Positions 45,002-55,447 of a stretch of 64,000 nucleotides of DNA are shown here, piece by piece; position 1 is the stretch's first letter; each line of letters opens with the position of its first letter. This DNA comes from Tuctoria greenei. Lineage: Eukaryota > Streptophyta > Magnoliopsida > Poales > Poaceae. The stretch spans positions 45,692,064 to 45,756,063 of the forward strand of contig JAYESD010000001.1 of assembly GCA_036927565.1 (NCBI GenBank). Direction: 5' to 3'. The translations under genes and the position numbers were made by a program. The notes below the pieces were generated by a model, which was not told the DNA's origin, ran no database searches, and saw nothing but the letters and a program-made list of their open reading frames with translations.

Positions 45002-46988
45002 CTACTGGAGGAGTGTCATAGCCGGCAGGGGAGAGTGGATAGGTGCGCCTGGAGCTAGCAGTGGTGACATGCTGATCAACGGGATCGGCGTAGTCGGCAC
45101 TGGAGCTGAAACTGTAGCTAACAAAGGCGGACCTGGAGCTAGGCCTGGAAGGTGCGATGGTAGGGCAATCCCGGTCTGCATGTAGAGGTTGGTGATCAAC
45201 CCCAGGATGCCCATCATAGCTTGCTGCGTCTGCTGCTGCTGGTCGAGAGAATGCTGGTGCATCTGATCAATTAGCCCAGTCAGCCTGTCAGTGTCCTCTC
45301 GCCTCTCACGGGCTATCTTTTGCTGCATCTCCTCCTGCTACTGCTGGAGCTCCAAGAGACGCAGCCTGCTCAGCTCGGGCCTGCTCAGCTGCAAGCCTAT
45401 CCAGACGCTGTTGCTCAACCAACTGCTGGAGTAGAGAAGTCAGCTCAGATGGTTGAAAAACATGTGCCTCGGACACCGGAGGTGGAGTAGGAGGTTGCAC
45501 AGTCGAGCCTCCAGCCTCCGCGTCGTGCTGCCTGGGTGAGGGGGGAGGTGGGAAGTACTCCTCAACACGGTCGCTGATGTCATTCTCGGACCAAATATGC
45601 TATAGATCCCCACCCTGAGCCTCTGCCTGTGCAAGTATCTCATCTTCCTTCTCCAGGTCTGACCAATCTTCCTCAGATAGACGGGCACGAACCTGACGCT
45701 CAACTGGACGGCCAAGGCGGCGATCTCTAGGAGCTGGAGCATGGTAGTGCCCGAACCGTGTGACGCTCTCGTCGGTGAGACAGTCATGTATGGTGGATCC
45801 CTATGGAGCTATCATGTAGAGCAAGTAACTGATCCAGTGACCAAACACAAGCTGCCTCATCATCCCAACTCCATCAGTAATGACGTCCTCCATCTCACAT
45901 ACAAGGATGTCCACAATGTCGAACTCCATCCCGTTCATGACATAGAACAGGAGAGTCTGCTGCAAGCTAGTGAACCCCTCAAGGTATCCGGACCTCGGCA
46001 GAAGTGTGCGACGCAAGGCAAGGTGCACAGTGCGTGCAACTGGAGTGAGTAGTGCCGGTACCCTCGGCTGGTCTGGAGAGAAAGGCTGAGCGAACAGTGA
46101 GCGTATCTCCTCAAGTGGTGGTGCCACACCTCCAGTGAGTGGCCTCCTCGGTGGGTCAGCCTGTCCATACACCCTCTCGTGCAGGCAAGTGTCATGAAGA
46201 TCCACTCCTAGCAGCTGTCCCAAAGTCTGCCTGGTCAAGTGGTGATGCTGGCCCATAAACATGAAGTCAATGGATCTGCGGCCCTCAGAAACGTAAAGTG
46301 TGGCATAGAATACTCGGACCCAGTCCTCCACGTAGGCACCCCTCTCGTAAGACATCAGCTCCACTAGCCCTCTATACCTCTCAATGTAAGAGCGTATCTC
46401 CGTCCCGGCTACAAGTGCAAGCTGATCCCAATCCAGGAAATTGTGCTGGAAGAGCTTATGGCCCCGACGTCTGTAAGTCTCGTACAACGACGCCTGTGTC
46501 AGGGACCAGAAGCGGCTGTCCACAAGTGACTCTCTGGGCTACGGGAACCACTCCTCGAGTAAAATGCTCCATCTGAGCTTCCTGAGCTGCTTGGCCTTTA
46601 ACTTCCTGTAATCTGTCAGGCAGACACCCTCAGCGACACAGACGTTGGTGTCCATCTCATAGACGGCTCTTTGGGCCACCCTGTCCTCTCGAAGGTCAGC
46701 TGCTGACGATCTCGGTCTCAGGGCTGCAGCTGGATGACCCCCACGGGTCCTGACTGAGCGTCGGCGAACAAGCGGCACTTCAGGCTCCTCTTCCTCCTCT
46801 GGCTCCTCAGGCACCGGAGGCTGCCTCTGTCGGGCCTCGCGGATCCTCAACGATCCTCCTCGGCCTCGCTCCTGCTCCTCAACGGCACGAGCGGCCATCA
46901 AAGCTTTCTTCGCCTCCTTCGACAACTTCTGCTTCTTAGCGGCTGGCTCCTCAATAGCCTTGCCCTTTCCCTTCTTGTCGCGGCCCAT
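45002..46988 (-). pseudogene. env-like ORF of copia E
   Basis: Starts at ATG 46988 (MGRDKKGKGKAIEEPAAKK), Lys-rich then Arg/Pro/Glu-rich. Stops interrupt the frame after EEWFP (TAG near 46541, CAG expected), after MIAP (near 45800) and after QGGDL (near 45603). A frameshift lies near 45330. The central part, SLTQASLYETYRRRGHKLF, YVEDWVRVFYATLYV and IDFMFMGQHHHLTRQTLGQL, aligns by pattern with B1 (3241-4893). The C-terminus is Gln-rich (LLQQLVEQQRL; DQQQQTQQ), then Pro/Ala-rich. About 660 codons in all. No signal peptide or transmembrane helix is evident, so env-like describes its position only. Confidence 0.82.
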
Positions 46989-47018
46989 GATGACGACGAG
47001 GATGAGCACGCGGGACAA

Positions 47019-48346
47019 ACGAGATCGGGCACACGGGACGGCGACACAAAGATCGTCGAGGCCGGGGAACCCTAGCAGTGAAGCAACGGTGACCGTAGGG
47101 GGGCACCACAGCGGCGCATAGGGCGGCAGTGCGGTGTGGGCGACAGCAGAGTTGTGGTGGCGGTGAGGCGTGGGGAGGCGGCGGCGGTGCTGCTTGGGGA
47201 GGCTGCAGCGCTACGTGGGAAGGCGACAGCGCTGCGTGGGGTGGGCGGCGCTGAGTGGCGGTGACAGCCGGAGTGCGGCGGCGGCCGGAGGCGGCAGCGG
47301 CCGGAGGGCGGCGGCTGGAGGGCGGCGGTGGCCAGAGGCGCGAAGTGGCGGCGGCGGAGGTGAGGCGTCGGGCTCTGAGCGGCGAGTCGGGGAGAGAGAA
47401 AAGAGAGTGAAGGGGCGCGCTAAAATGGGGGCCCGAACCCTAGCTTAAAATTTAACATCGGATGAACCGACGTTGGGATGAGGGCTGCATCGGTCGAATG
47501 GTACAATAATGGTATTCCAAAAGTTACCATTGACACCGGATGATCCGACGTGGAAAAGGTTTGCATCGGTGGAATTTAGCACAACTCAAGAAATGTGAAC
47601 ATCGGATGCTCCGATGTTTCTCAGAATGAACTCATCGGTTGATTTGACTTTCTAACTGAGTTGACTCTTGGCACTTGAACACAAACTGATCCGATGATGG
47701 TTCTGCCCCAAGCATCGGATAGTCTGATGACTACAAAACAGCAACATCCCATATATGTCCTTTGACTCAAACAAACAAACACGAAGAAACACATGTCTTA
47801 GGACTTTTTGGGCAACCCCTTACCCCTCAAAAAGACTAATTGCCAATAACTTGGCTAAGCCCTAAAGCAAATAGAACACCTAAAAAAAATCAAGGAAGAA
47901 AACATCCAAATAAAATGTAAGGCCCATGCTTTGTGAGCTAGAGGATGAAAACTTCTATCTCTTTAAAGCATGTTCCTTTAGGCATTAACGCACCGAACAT
48001 TTTGTTCTTTCCACATCATATGAGTTGAGATATTGCATTTCAAACAAGTCTCTTTCTCATGAAGTGGGTTCCCATTTGTGACAATCAACTGTATGCAATG
48101 CCAAACAATTTATAATGCAAGAAATTAAACGTGAGTGCAAGTCTATATGGCAGGCATCATGCAAGACATAAATTAAAGCTATCTTGCCAAATTTGAACCT
48201 TTCAAAGGCTTCTTCAGGGATATCCACTCTCCAAGCCTTGGGGAAACCCAAAGGAACCTCCATCCCAAGCTAACCCTTGCTCACCCCTATCCTTTGAAAG
48301 TTAGACAAGACCTATATGATATGCATTCTTACATGATCATGGCAAC
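47019..48346 (-). repeat. pol-env spacer of E with GC-rich leader and palindromes
   Basis: Two parts. 47020-47430 is strikingly GC-rich (GGCGGCGGC runs) and on the minus strand resembles a grass gene 5' leader, with CTAGGGTTC and CT-rich stretches before the ATG. 47452-47735 holds a second palindrome cluster (ACATCGGATGAACCGACG, CACCGGATGATCCGACG, CATCGGATGCTCCGATG). The remaining 600 bases to 48346 are AT-rich and featureless. Confidence 0.75.
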
Positions 48347-50242
48347 TTACATGACGTTCGATGCATTTAGCACATTTAATTCACTTCTTAGTCTAGAAAA
48401 GGTTTTCTTATCAAGTGGTTTAGTGAAGATATCCGCCAATTGTTCTTCGGACCTAACACCTCGCAAGGAGATGTCTCCCTTAGCTTCATTGTCCCTCAAG
48501 AAATGATGGTGAATATCAATGTGCTTAGTGCGGGAGTGTTGAACGGGGTTCTTAGCAATCTTAACCGCACTTTCATTGTCACAAAGGAGAGGCACACAAC
48601 CAAGTTTAATACCAAAGTCCAAAAGGGTTTTCTTCATATAAAGAATTTGGGCACAACATGCACCGGGCGCTATATATTCCGCTTCCGCCGTGGACAAAGC
48701 AACAGAATTTTGCTTCTTTCTAGACAAAGATACTAGGGAACGCCCAAGCAAGTGGCACCCATCGGAGGTACTCTTGCGATCCACATGGCATCCGGCAAAG
48801 TCCGAATCCGAGTAACCCAAGAGATGGAATTTTGCACCTTTAGGGTACCACAGGCCTACACTAGGAGTATGCTTGAGATACCGAAGTATCCTAAAGACCG
48901 CCTTCCGATGTGATTCTTTAGGTGCCGATTGAAATCGAGCACACAAGCATACACTAAACATGATATCGGGCCTAGATGCGGTAAGATAAAGCAATGAACC
49001 AATCATAGAACTATAATTAGATTGGTCAATAGGTTTACCGTCCTTATCTGCGTCGAGATGACAATTTGTTGCCATTGGAGTACTTCTTGAGCTACAATCT
49101 CCCATCTCAAATTTCTTCAAGAGGTACATGGTATACATTCCTTGATAGATGAAGGTCCCTCTCGAAGTTGCTTGATTTGGAATCCAAGGAAGAAGTTGAG
49201 CTCTCCAATCATAGACATCTCGAATTCCCTAGACATCATTTTGCCAAACTCATGGCTAAAAGCTTCGTTAGTTGAACCAAAAATAATATCATCGACATAA
49301 ATTTGACAAATAAATAATTCTCTGTCGATGTCTTTGGTGAAGAGTGTATTGTCCACCCTCCCGATCTTGAATCCTTGCATGATCAAGAAATCTCGTAGTC
49401 ATTCATACCACGCCCTAGGTGCTTGCTTGAGCCCGTAGAGCGCCTTGTGCAACCTAAAGACATGATTAGGATTCCTCAGATCTTCAAACCCGGGAGGTTG
49501 TTCAACATACACAAGCTCGTTAATATAACCATTAAGAAAGACACTTTTCACATCCATTTGATAAAGCTTTATGTTATGATGTGATGTAAAGGCAAGAAAT
49601 ATACGGATGGCTTCTAGTTGGACGACCGGAGCAAATGTCTCCCCAAAGTCTAGTCCTTCAACTTGTGAGAAATCCTTGGCCACATGTCTTGCCTTTTTGC
49701 AGACCACAACACTGTTCTCGTCTTGTTTGTTGCGATACACCCACTTTGTTCCGATGACGTTCTTGTCCTTGGGTCGCTCCTCCAACACCCAAACTTCATT
49801 GCGGATGAAGTTGTTGAGTTATTCTTGCATGGCCATCACCCAATTTGGATCTTGGAGTGCTTCCTCAATGTGAGTGGGTTCTACACATGAAACAAATGAG
49901 TAGTGCTCACAAAACGTAGCGAAATGGCGAGAACGTGTACTTACTCCCCTTGACGGACTTCCGATAATTTGGTCAATCGGATGCGCCTTGGAGATGCGTC
50001 CATGCCTCATAAGTGGTTGTGAAGCACTTTGGCGGTGGTGATGCGTGTTGCTCTTCTTGTGGTTGGACTTGATCATGGACTTGTTCTTCTTCTTGATGTT
50101 GTGTGGCTTGTGAATCTTGAGTCGGCAATGAATCATCCTTTTCTTCTTCATCAACTTGAGGTGCCATAGATTTGTTGATGTTGCAACTTGAAGCTACCCC
50201 TTGATCATGGCTCTCCTCAACTTTAGGCTTGTTGATTTCCAT
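48347..50242 (-). pseudogene. RT and RNase H of copia E
   Basis: From 50242 the linker (EINKPKVEESHDQGVASSCN) leads to RT: NPNHVFRLHKALYGLKQAPR, catalytic IYVDDIIFGSTNE and FFLGFQIKQLREG. It is followed by RNase H: LLGYSDSDFAGCHVDRKSTS, ALSTAEAEYIA, LCDNESAVKIAKNP and HIDIHHHFLRD. Stops are found after VMAMQE (near 49816) and after RAWYE (near 49397). A frameshift sits near 49140 between REGPSS and MYTMYLLKKFEMG. The last 263 codons (49138-48347) are open. Confidence 0.9.
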
Positions 50243-50565
50243 GCCGAAATCCTTTGAAGATTAGTTATTTGCTTGTTTCACTAGTCACAACAACATCATT
50301 CTTGCTAAAGGTGCACATTAGTCCAAGATCACAAAATTGTGCAATAGAAAGCAAATTGAAACTAAGTGACTTAACGTACAACACATTTGAAATAAATAAA
50401 CCATGTGAAATGACAATCTTACCCAACCAAACTACCTTCCCCTTAGAGTTATCACCAAAGGTGACTTGTTCATGATTGTCGGGGTTCTCTATGGAGGTGA
50501 ACATACCATTGTTGCCGGTCATGTGTTGAGTGCACCCGCTATCGAGTACTCAATGCTTTCCACCG
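50243..50565 (-). pseudogene. Protease of copia E, integrase deleted behind it
   Basis: The aspartic protease motif VLDSGCTQHMTGN is present (DSG codons at 50543-50535), but the Trp codon before it is TGA at 50552-50550. The following block VTFGDNSKGKVVWLGK and SFNLLSIAQFCDLG is typical. After FSKNDVVVTSETSK a stop and then LIFKGFRHGN are readable, and within about ten bases the sequence joins the post-integrase linker. No HRRLAH-type GAG-pre-integrase motif and no integrase core exist anywhere in E. Confidence 0.88.
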
Positions 50566-50593
50566 GCTTTGTAGTTCACCTACACGCATGAAT

Positions 50594-52708
50594 TCAATTT
50601 TTGATTTTCGGCACCCAAGCCAACTTAGGTCCTTGTACGTGTGATACAAGTGTTTTTGGGACCCAAAGTTGCTTGGGGAGCTTCCCCTTCATGTCCTTTA
50701 TGTTCTTGCCAATGAACCTTACCATCACCTTGCCATCTACTTTACTTAAGAGATAGTAATGATCATTAAAAGTAGATTTGTAGTTAGTAGGCAATTTAGG
50801 AGAAGGCCAGTTAGTAAGAGGACACTCCCTTGTATTGTGACCGGTGACCTCACAATGTTGGCAATAGGAACCAACTTCCCTGATGAAGCTTGTTCTAAGC
50901 TCCGGTGAGGGCACCTTTCCTTTGTTAGGCACTGGGAAGGATCCAAGTCCTCTCTTGTTGTAGGCCTTTGCTTGTTGGAAGAGGATTTCTTTGTGCTTGA
51001 CTTCTCCCTTAGATAGTCTTGCCACACTAGTGCGGAGACTTTCAATTTCTTTCAACAAGTCCTTCTCCCTAGCATTCTCTTTCAAAGGCAAAGACTTATG
51101 CAAGACATTAGTGGCATGAGAATTAATAGATACCTTATCATTAAGGGTTTCTTTCTTTATGTTTTTCAATTCTTGATCAAGAACTTCATAAGCAAGGTTA
51201 AGTACTTGATGTTCTTGGATTAACTCATTGTGCTTTCCCAAGAGTGCTTGGTGTGCTACATCAAGCTCATGATGATCTAGCTTGATTTGAGCCTTATCCT
51301 CCTCAACTTGCTTGACATGAGATTTGAGCGTGTCATGCTCCTTAAGTATGCTTTCATACTTGTCAAGCAAATCAAGGTTAGCACTCTCAAGCTTAGACGA
51401 GTTTCTTCAAGAGCCTTGACCTTACTCTTTTCCCTCTTAATGGTGGTGTGGTATTCATTTATCAATGAAGTTAAGTCATCGGGGGAAAGCTAATCATCGC
51501 TAGAATCATCACATACCTTGGTGTTACCTTTAGCCATGAGGCACATGGGAGGTGGATGAAGAGATGAATCATCATTGTTAGCAATGGCATGGCCGGCCAA
51601 GATTTCTTCTTCCGCTTCACTCTCTTCATCACTTGATTCTTCGTCGGTGATCCATTCATTTGCCTCACACATGAACACCTTTTGTGGACCTTTTCTCTTC
51701 TTTGGGAAGAGTTTTGCCTTTGTCATGCTTCTTTTTCCCAAAGAATCTTGGTTTGGGCTTGTCCTCTTCATCATCCTCACTATCTTCAAGCTTGCGATGC
51801 TTGCCCTTGTGGTTCTCTCTTCTTTTGTCCGGTTTTGGACAATCATAGTAGATGTGGCCTTGATCACCACAATTATAGCAAGTCTTGTTGTCATCTCTCT
51901 TTGGTAGAAATGCTTTCTTTTTGGGATCAAAGGTGTATCCCTTCTTGGCAATCTTGGAGTTCAAGTGAGAGAACTTTCTCATCATTGATGCAAGCTCATC
52001 ATCGTCATCTTCACTTGATGCTTGCTCTTCTTCACTTGGGCTAGGCTCAAGCAGTTTCTTTTTGTTGAGATTTGTTCTCTTGGTGGAAGCCTTTAGAGCA
52101 ATTGTCTTTGAATATTATTCCTCCATCATCCCAAGTACACTCATCTCATGAGCGTGAATCTATCCAATAAGTTCTGAAACTCCAATGTGATCAAGAGATT
52201 CTTTTTGAAGCATGGAGTTGATGATGTTGTACTTTGGCTTAGGAAGGAGCATAAGAATCTTGCGGTTGATGAGTCCCTTTCCAAGAGAAGCAATGTCAAG
52301 AGCATTAATTTCCTCAATAAGCACATTCAAGCAAGAAAACATTTCATTTACATTTTCATGAGGTAGCATTTTGAACTCATCATATTTGGCTTTAAGCATA
52401 TGATATTTTAGTTCTTTGACACGAGAAGAACCCTCATGAATTTCAATCAAGCAAGCCCAAATTTCACAAGCTTTCTCTTTGCTAGCAATTCTAGCAAATA
52501 CATCTTGACTAACGCATTCATAAATTGCATTTATAGCTTTAGCATCCCACTTGATTTGATCACCAACATAATTATGCTCACCAAACCCCACATGGGTCGC
52601 TTCGCATACCTCGGGAGCAATAGCCTCTAGATAAGCACGCATGCGTGCTTTCCAATAGGCAAAGTTCTTGCCCTCAAAGATAGGAATCGAACCCCCATTC
52701 TTGACCAT
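50594..52708 (-). pseudogene. gag and coiled-coil extension of copia E
   Basis: Starts at ATG 52708 (MVKNGGSIPIFEGKNFAYWK). It has the copia gag core (AINAIYECVSQDVFARI; EIWACLIEIHEGSSRVKELK), with a stop after HIGVSELIG near 52159. A CX2CX4HX4C knuckle, CYNCGDQGHIYYDC, follows at about 51850, then acidic stretches (ESSDEESEAEEE). Next is a 258-codon open stretch (51370-50594) rich in heptads (SILKEHDTLKSHVKQVEEDK), ending in a second knuckle-like CQHCEVTGHNTREC. Frameshifts lie near 51700 and 51400. Confidence 0.87.
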
Positions 52709-52750
52709 TTTAGCTCTCTAGCGGTGAAGCTAGAATAATCCAATGAGCAA

Positions 52751-52765
52751 CCTGCTCTGATAACA
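52751..52765 (-). promoter_or_regulatory. Primer-binding site of copia E
   Basis: The minus strand reads TGTTATCAGAGCAGG, initiator-Met type with one change (TGG to TGT), two bases from the LTR. Confidence 0.85.
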
Positions 52766-52767
52766 AT

Positions 52768-54210
52768 TGTAAGGCTCGAATTCCCAAGAGGGGGGTGAAT
52801 TGGGCTTCTTTTCAAAAATTAAAGCAATAAAACTTAATTACTAAAAGCCCAATTCCCTATGCAAACAACCTATGCATTCAAGTGAATCGTAACTTTGCGG
52901 TATATGAAATGCATAAGTGTAAGGGGAGAGGAAGAAAGCGCAAACTCCCGAGGAGACACGAAGACACGAAGATTTATCCCATGGTTTGGCAAGATCGTCA
53001 AGATCTTCCTACATCCACGTTGTGGCACCTACCAAAGGGTATAGCCACTCCCAGGTCACCAAGACCAGGGATCTTCACTATACTTCTTTGTTCGCCAACC
53101 TCGACAAGGTGGAGCTCAAGCCTTGTACAAGTTGGATCCTCCGGGCTTCCACAACCGTCTTGGCAAGGTTCGGAAGGATCTCTCCAATACAATCACCAAG
53201 GGACACTCCCTTATAGCTCTCTCTACACTAGAGACTCCAATCACCAAGAATGGAAGCACACAAGCACTATCTCTAGCAAGTTCTAGCCTATCTCTTGGTG
53301 TGTAAGTGGTGTAGATGATGTAGAAGTGGTAGCTCAACATCTTGAATGCTTGAGAATGTGTATAGTAGCTCTGGTTGTCAAGACTTGTCGAATAGACTGG
53401 TTGAAGGGGTATAAATAGCCAACCTCCACAAAATAGCCGTTGGAAAAGTAGGCTGACATCACTGTTGTGCGAACACCAGATGATCCGATGTTCTCCCTTC
53501 AGTTATCATCAGCCGAATCCAAATTAGCTGATGTCACTGTGTCAGATATGATCGTTGTTAGACCGATGTTACACTTGCCTTCTCATCGGATGATCAGGTG
53601 GCACTTCACCCAGAATTGGTTCAGAATTAATGCTTACCGGAGTGATCAACCGATGTGTTTATAGTTGTACATCGGATGGTCCGGTGTTACACTTGGTCCA
53701 GGGAGATTGCTTACTGTACTGATGGACCGATGTAACATCCCCTTCATCATCGGATGATCCAGTGAGTACTTAGTTCTGAGGTCTTCTTCTTCTGCTAAAC
53801 CAACTCGACCGATGTATTGTTTTCTGGAAACATCGGTTGATCCGGTAAGTTGAATTTGTTTGATTCGAGTTGCTCTAAGTGATTCTTTTGGAATTTTCTC
53901 GAGTGACCTCTTATACATTGGTTTGAAATATTCTTTTGATGATTATCAAGCATTGAGTGCTGTCAATATTGGTTGAATAATTTTGACATATGAGATTTTT
54001 CTTCTAATCTTCATAAAAATCGATTGACCTCATAGAATGATTGTTTAGGAGTCTCCAATTATATCCAATGAGCATTTGATGATATTCATATAGATTTCAT
54101 TTCATTGCGATGAGTGATATAGCAGACCTTGCATCCACAAATTCATTAGTAAAATCCAACGGTTGTCATTAATCACCGAAACCATACCTCATGGGGCCTA
54201 GATGCTTTCA
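52768..54210 (-). repeat. 5' LTR of copia E
   Basis: 1443 bp, TGAAAGCATCTAGGCCCC to ATTCGAGCCTTACA. Close copy of 43000-44444. Confidence 0.93.
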
Positions 54211-54579
54211 GAAGGCCCATGCAATTTTTCACTAAAGTGGGCAACAAGTTTACCTCCTTGAATTAGCACTCCTTTAATACCAATGCCGCTCGCGTCACAT
54301 TCAAGCTCGAAGGTCTTCTCAAAATCAGGAAGTTGCAGCAATGGTGCCTGTGTGAGCTTGGACTTGAGAACATCAAAAGCTTGTTGTGCTAGTCCCCATC
54401 AAAATGGCACTCCATGCTTCGTCAACTCGTGGAGAGGTGCCGCAATGGTGCTGAAATCCTGCACGAAACGCCAGTAGAAACCTGCGAGACCAAGAAAACT
54501 CCAAACCCGCGTGACCGTAGTCAGAAGTGGCCAGCTCGTGATGGCAACAATCTTTTCCTCGTCAACCTCAATGCCCTGT
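54211..54579 (-). pseudogene. RT end and RNase H start of A2
   Basis: Minus-strand codons read GIEVDEEKIVAITSWP, WSFLGLAGFYWRFVQDFSTI, a stop after HGVPF, then LLQLPDFEKTFELECDASGI and HFSEKLHGP. This is the standard RT-to-RNase H junction of Ty3/gypsy. It continues at 42994 after removal of copia E. Upstream RT is displaced by the Tat element from 54580. Confidence 0.88.
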
Positions 54580-55402
54580 TGTCGGTACCCTAAAAACCAT
54601 ACACCCCCTGAGGTTACAAAGATCTCAAGGGAAGGACATCTACTCAAATTGAAGACCCTCGGGGGCCCACTCGCCAGACGTGACCGGACCCGCTTCTCCA
54701 ACATGGTTAACCTCTAGGTTGCCACGTGTACTGTCAGACCAGAGCTATTACCCGCAAGGGTGAAGCTCCGGGCCAAGTACTGAAACGGCACCTCCGGAGG
54801 TAGCCCCTGACCGAGAGAAGCTCCGGACCTGACACGTGGCAGGGCGCCCCGGAGCTTCCCGCTTCCCACGAGCAAGCTCCGGAGCTGCCATGTGTCCATA
54901 CGTCGGAGCTGGCCGCTTTAAACCCCCGGGAGACGTTGTAACGGCTCCGGATCTCCAAACGACAGCCGCGGACTTCAAGACCCGATTAATTATCATTAAT
55001 TCCACATTAATGATATTTAATCGGATGATCTTAACACCTGTAACGGCACTGTCGGAGCCGTTACAGGGTTATTAACAACAATTAATCTTGTGTATCAATG
55101 CCAATAACCGCCAGGGCCACATGTCGGGCCAGGCTGACTTGTAACGGTTTGTCCTTGTACTATAAAAGGACAAACCGACGATACACGAAGAGAGGACGCT
55201 CAAGCATACTCAAGCTCACAAGATAATACAACACACACACACCCGTGGAGTAGGGTATTACGCTCAGGCGGCCCGAACCACGTAAACCACCGTGTCACTC
55301 GAGTCCAATCGCAATTCACCTTCTTGAGTCTCCGCGCGCCCAAACCGAACCACAAACTCCTTCAACACTTTCGTAGTGTCAGGGGATCTGCCGACTCCAA
55401 CA
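54580..55402 (+). repeat. 5' LTR of Tat element C2
   Basis: 823 bp, TGTCGGTACCCTAAAAACC to CCGACTCCAACA. GGAGCT/AGCTCC palindromes (GAAGCTCCGGACC, AAGCTCCGGAGCTG, CCTCCGGAGG) lie at about 54745-54965. The TATA box is at 55161-55168, inside an inverted repeat. Confidence 0.88.
55145..55177 (+). promoter_or_regulatory. TATA box within a perfect 12-bp inverted repeat
   Basis: Arms CGGTTTGTCCTT (55145-55156) and AAGGACAAACCG (55166-55177) are exact reverse complements and enclose GTACTATAA. The TATA motif TATAAAAG spans the loop and right arm. Probable LTR promoter; the role of the repeat is unknown. Confidence 0.6.
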
Positions 55403-55411
55403 GTCGACAGT

Positions 55412-55430
55412 TGGCGCGCCAGGTAGGGAC
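55412..55430 (+). promoter_or_regulatory. Primer-binding site of C2
   Basis: TGGCGCGCCAGGTAGGGAC lies nine bases after the LTR. The same first ten bases are found in C1. Primer tRNA not assigned. Confidence 0.85.
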
Positions 55431-55447
55431 GCCTGAGATCTTCAAGA

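Larger units (their letters stand above)
43000..54210 (-). mobile_element. SIRE/Maximus-type Ty1/copia element E, complete structure
   Basis: An 11.2-kb element with LTRs 52768-54210 (5') and 43000-44444 (3'), PBS 52751-52765, gag, coiled coil, protease, RT/RNase H, env-like ORF, two PPTs and TSD GAAGG. It lies inside the RNase H region of A2: HFSEKLHGP to the right and SLNYSTYDKE to the left join when E is removed. The integrase domain is missing, and gag, pol and env-like frames carry stops. Confidence 0.95.
40587..54579 (-). mobile_element. CRM-like gypsy element A2, 3' part with pol, split by copia E
   Basis: In minus-strand order, RT/RNase H (54579-54211), [copia E], RNase H and integrase (42994-41456), then 3' LTR (41455-40587). 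The upstream part is cut by the Tat element at 54580. The pol frame crosses into the LTR, ending with GPITRARARQLD. This overlap and the TGATGAGGACATC LTR start agree with what is reported for plant CRM elements; the lineage call is from memory of family features, not a search. Confidence 0.8.

Noticed and set aside
47170..47448. A 92-codon plus-strand frame rich in Arg/Gly
   Set aside because: Product of the GGC-rich leader of copia E read on the opposite strand. Composition is low-complexity and the element's coding strand is minus.
55228..55245. CA dinucleotide run in the Tat LTR
   Set aside because: Short microsatellite-like run typical of LTR leaders; nothing else supports a function.
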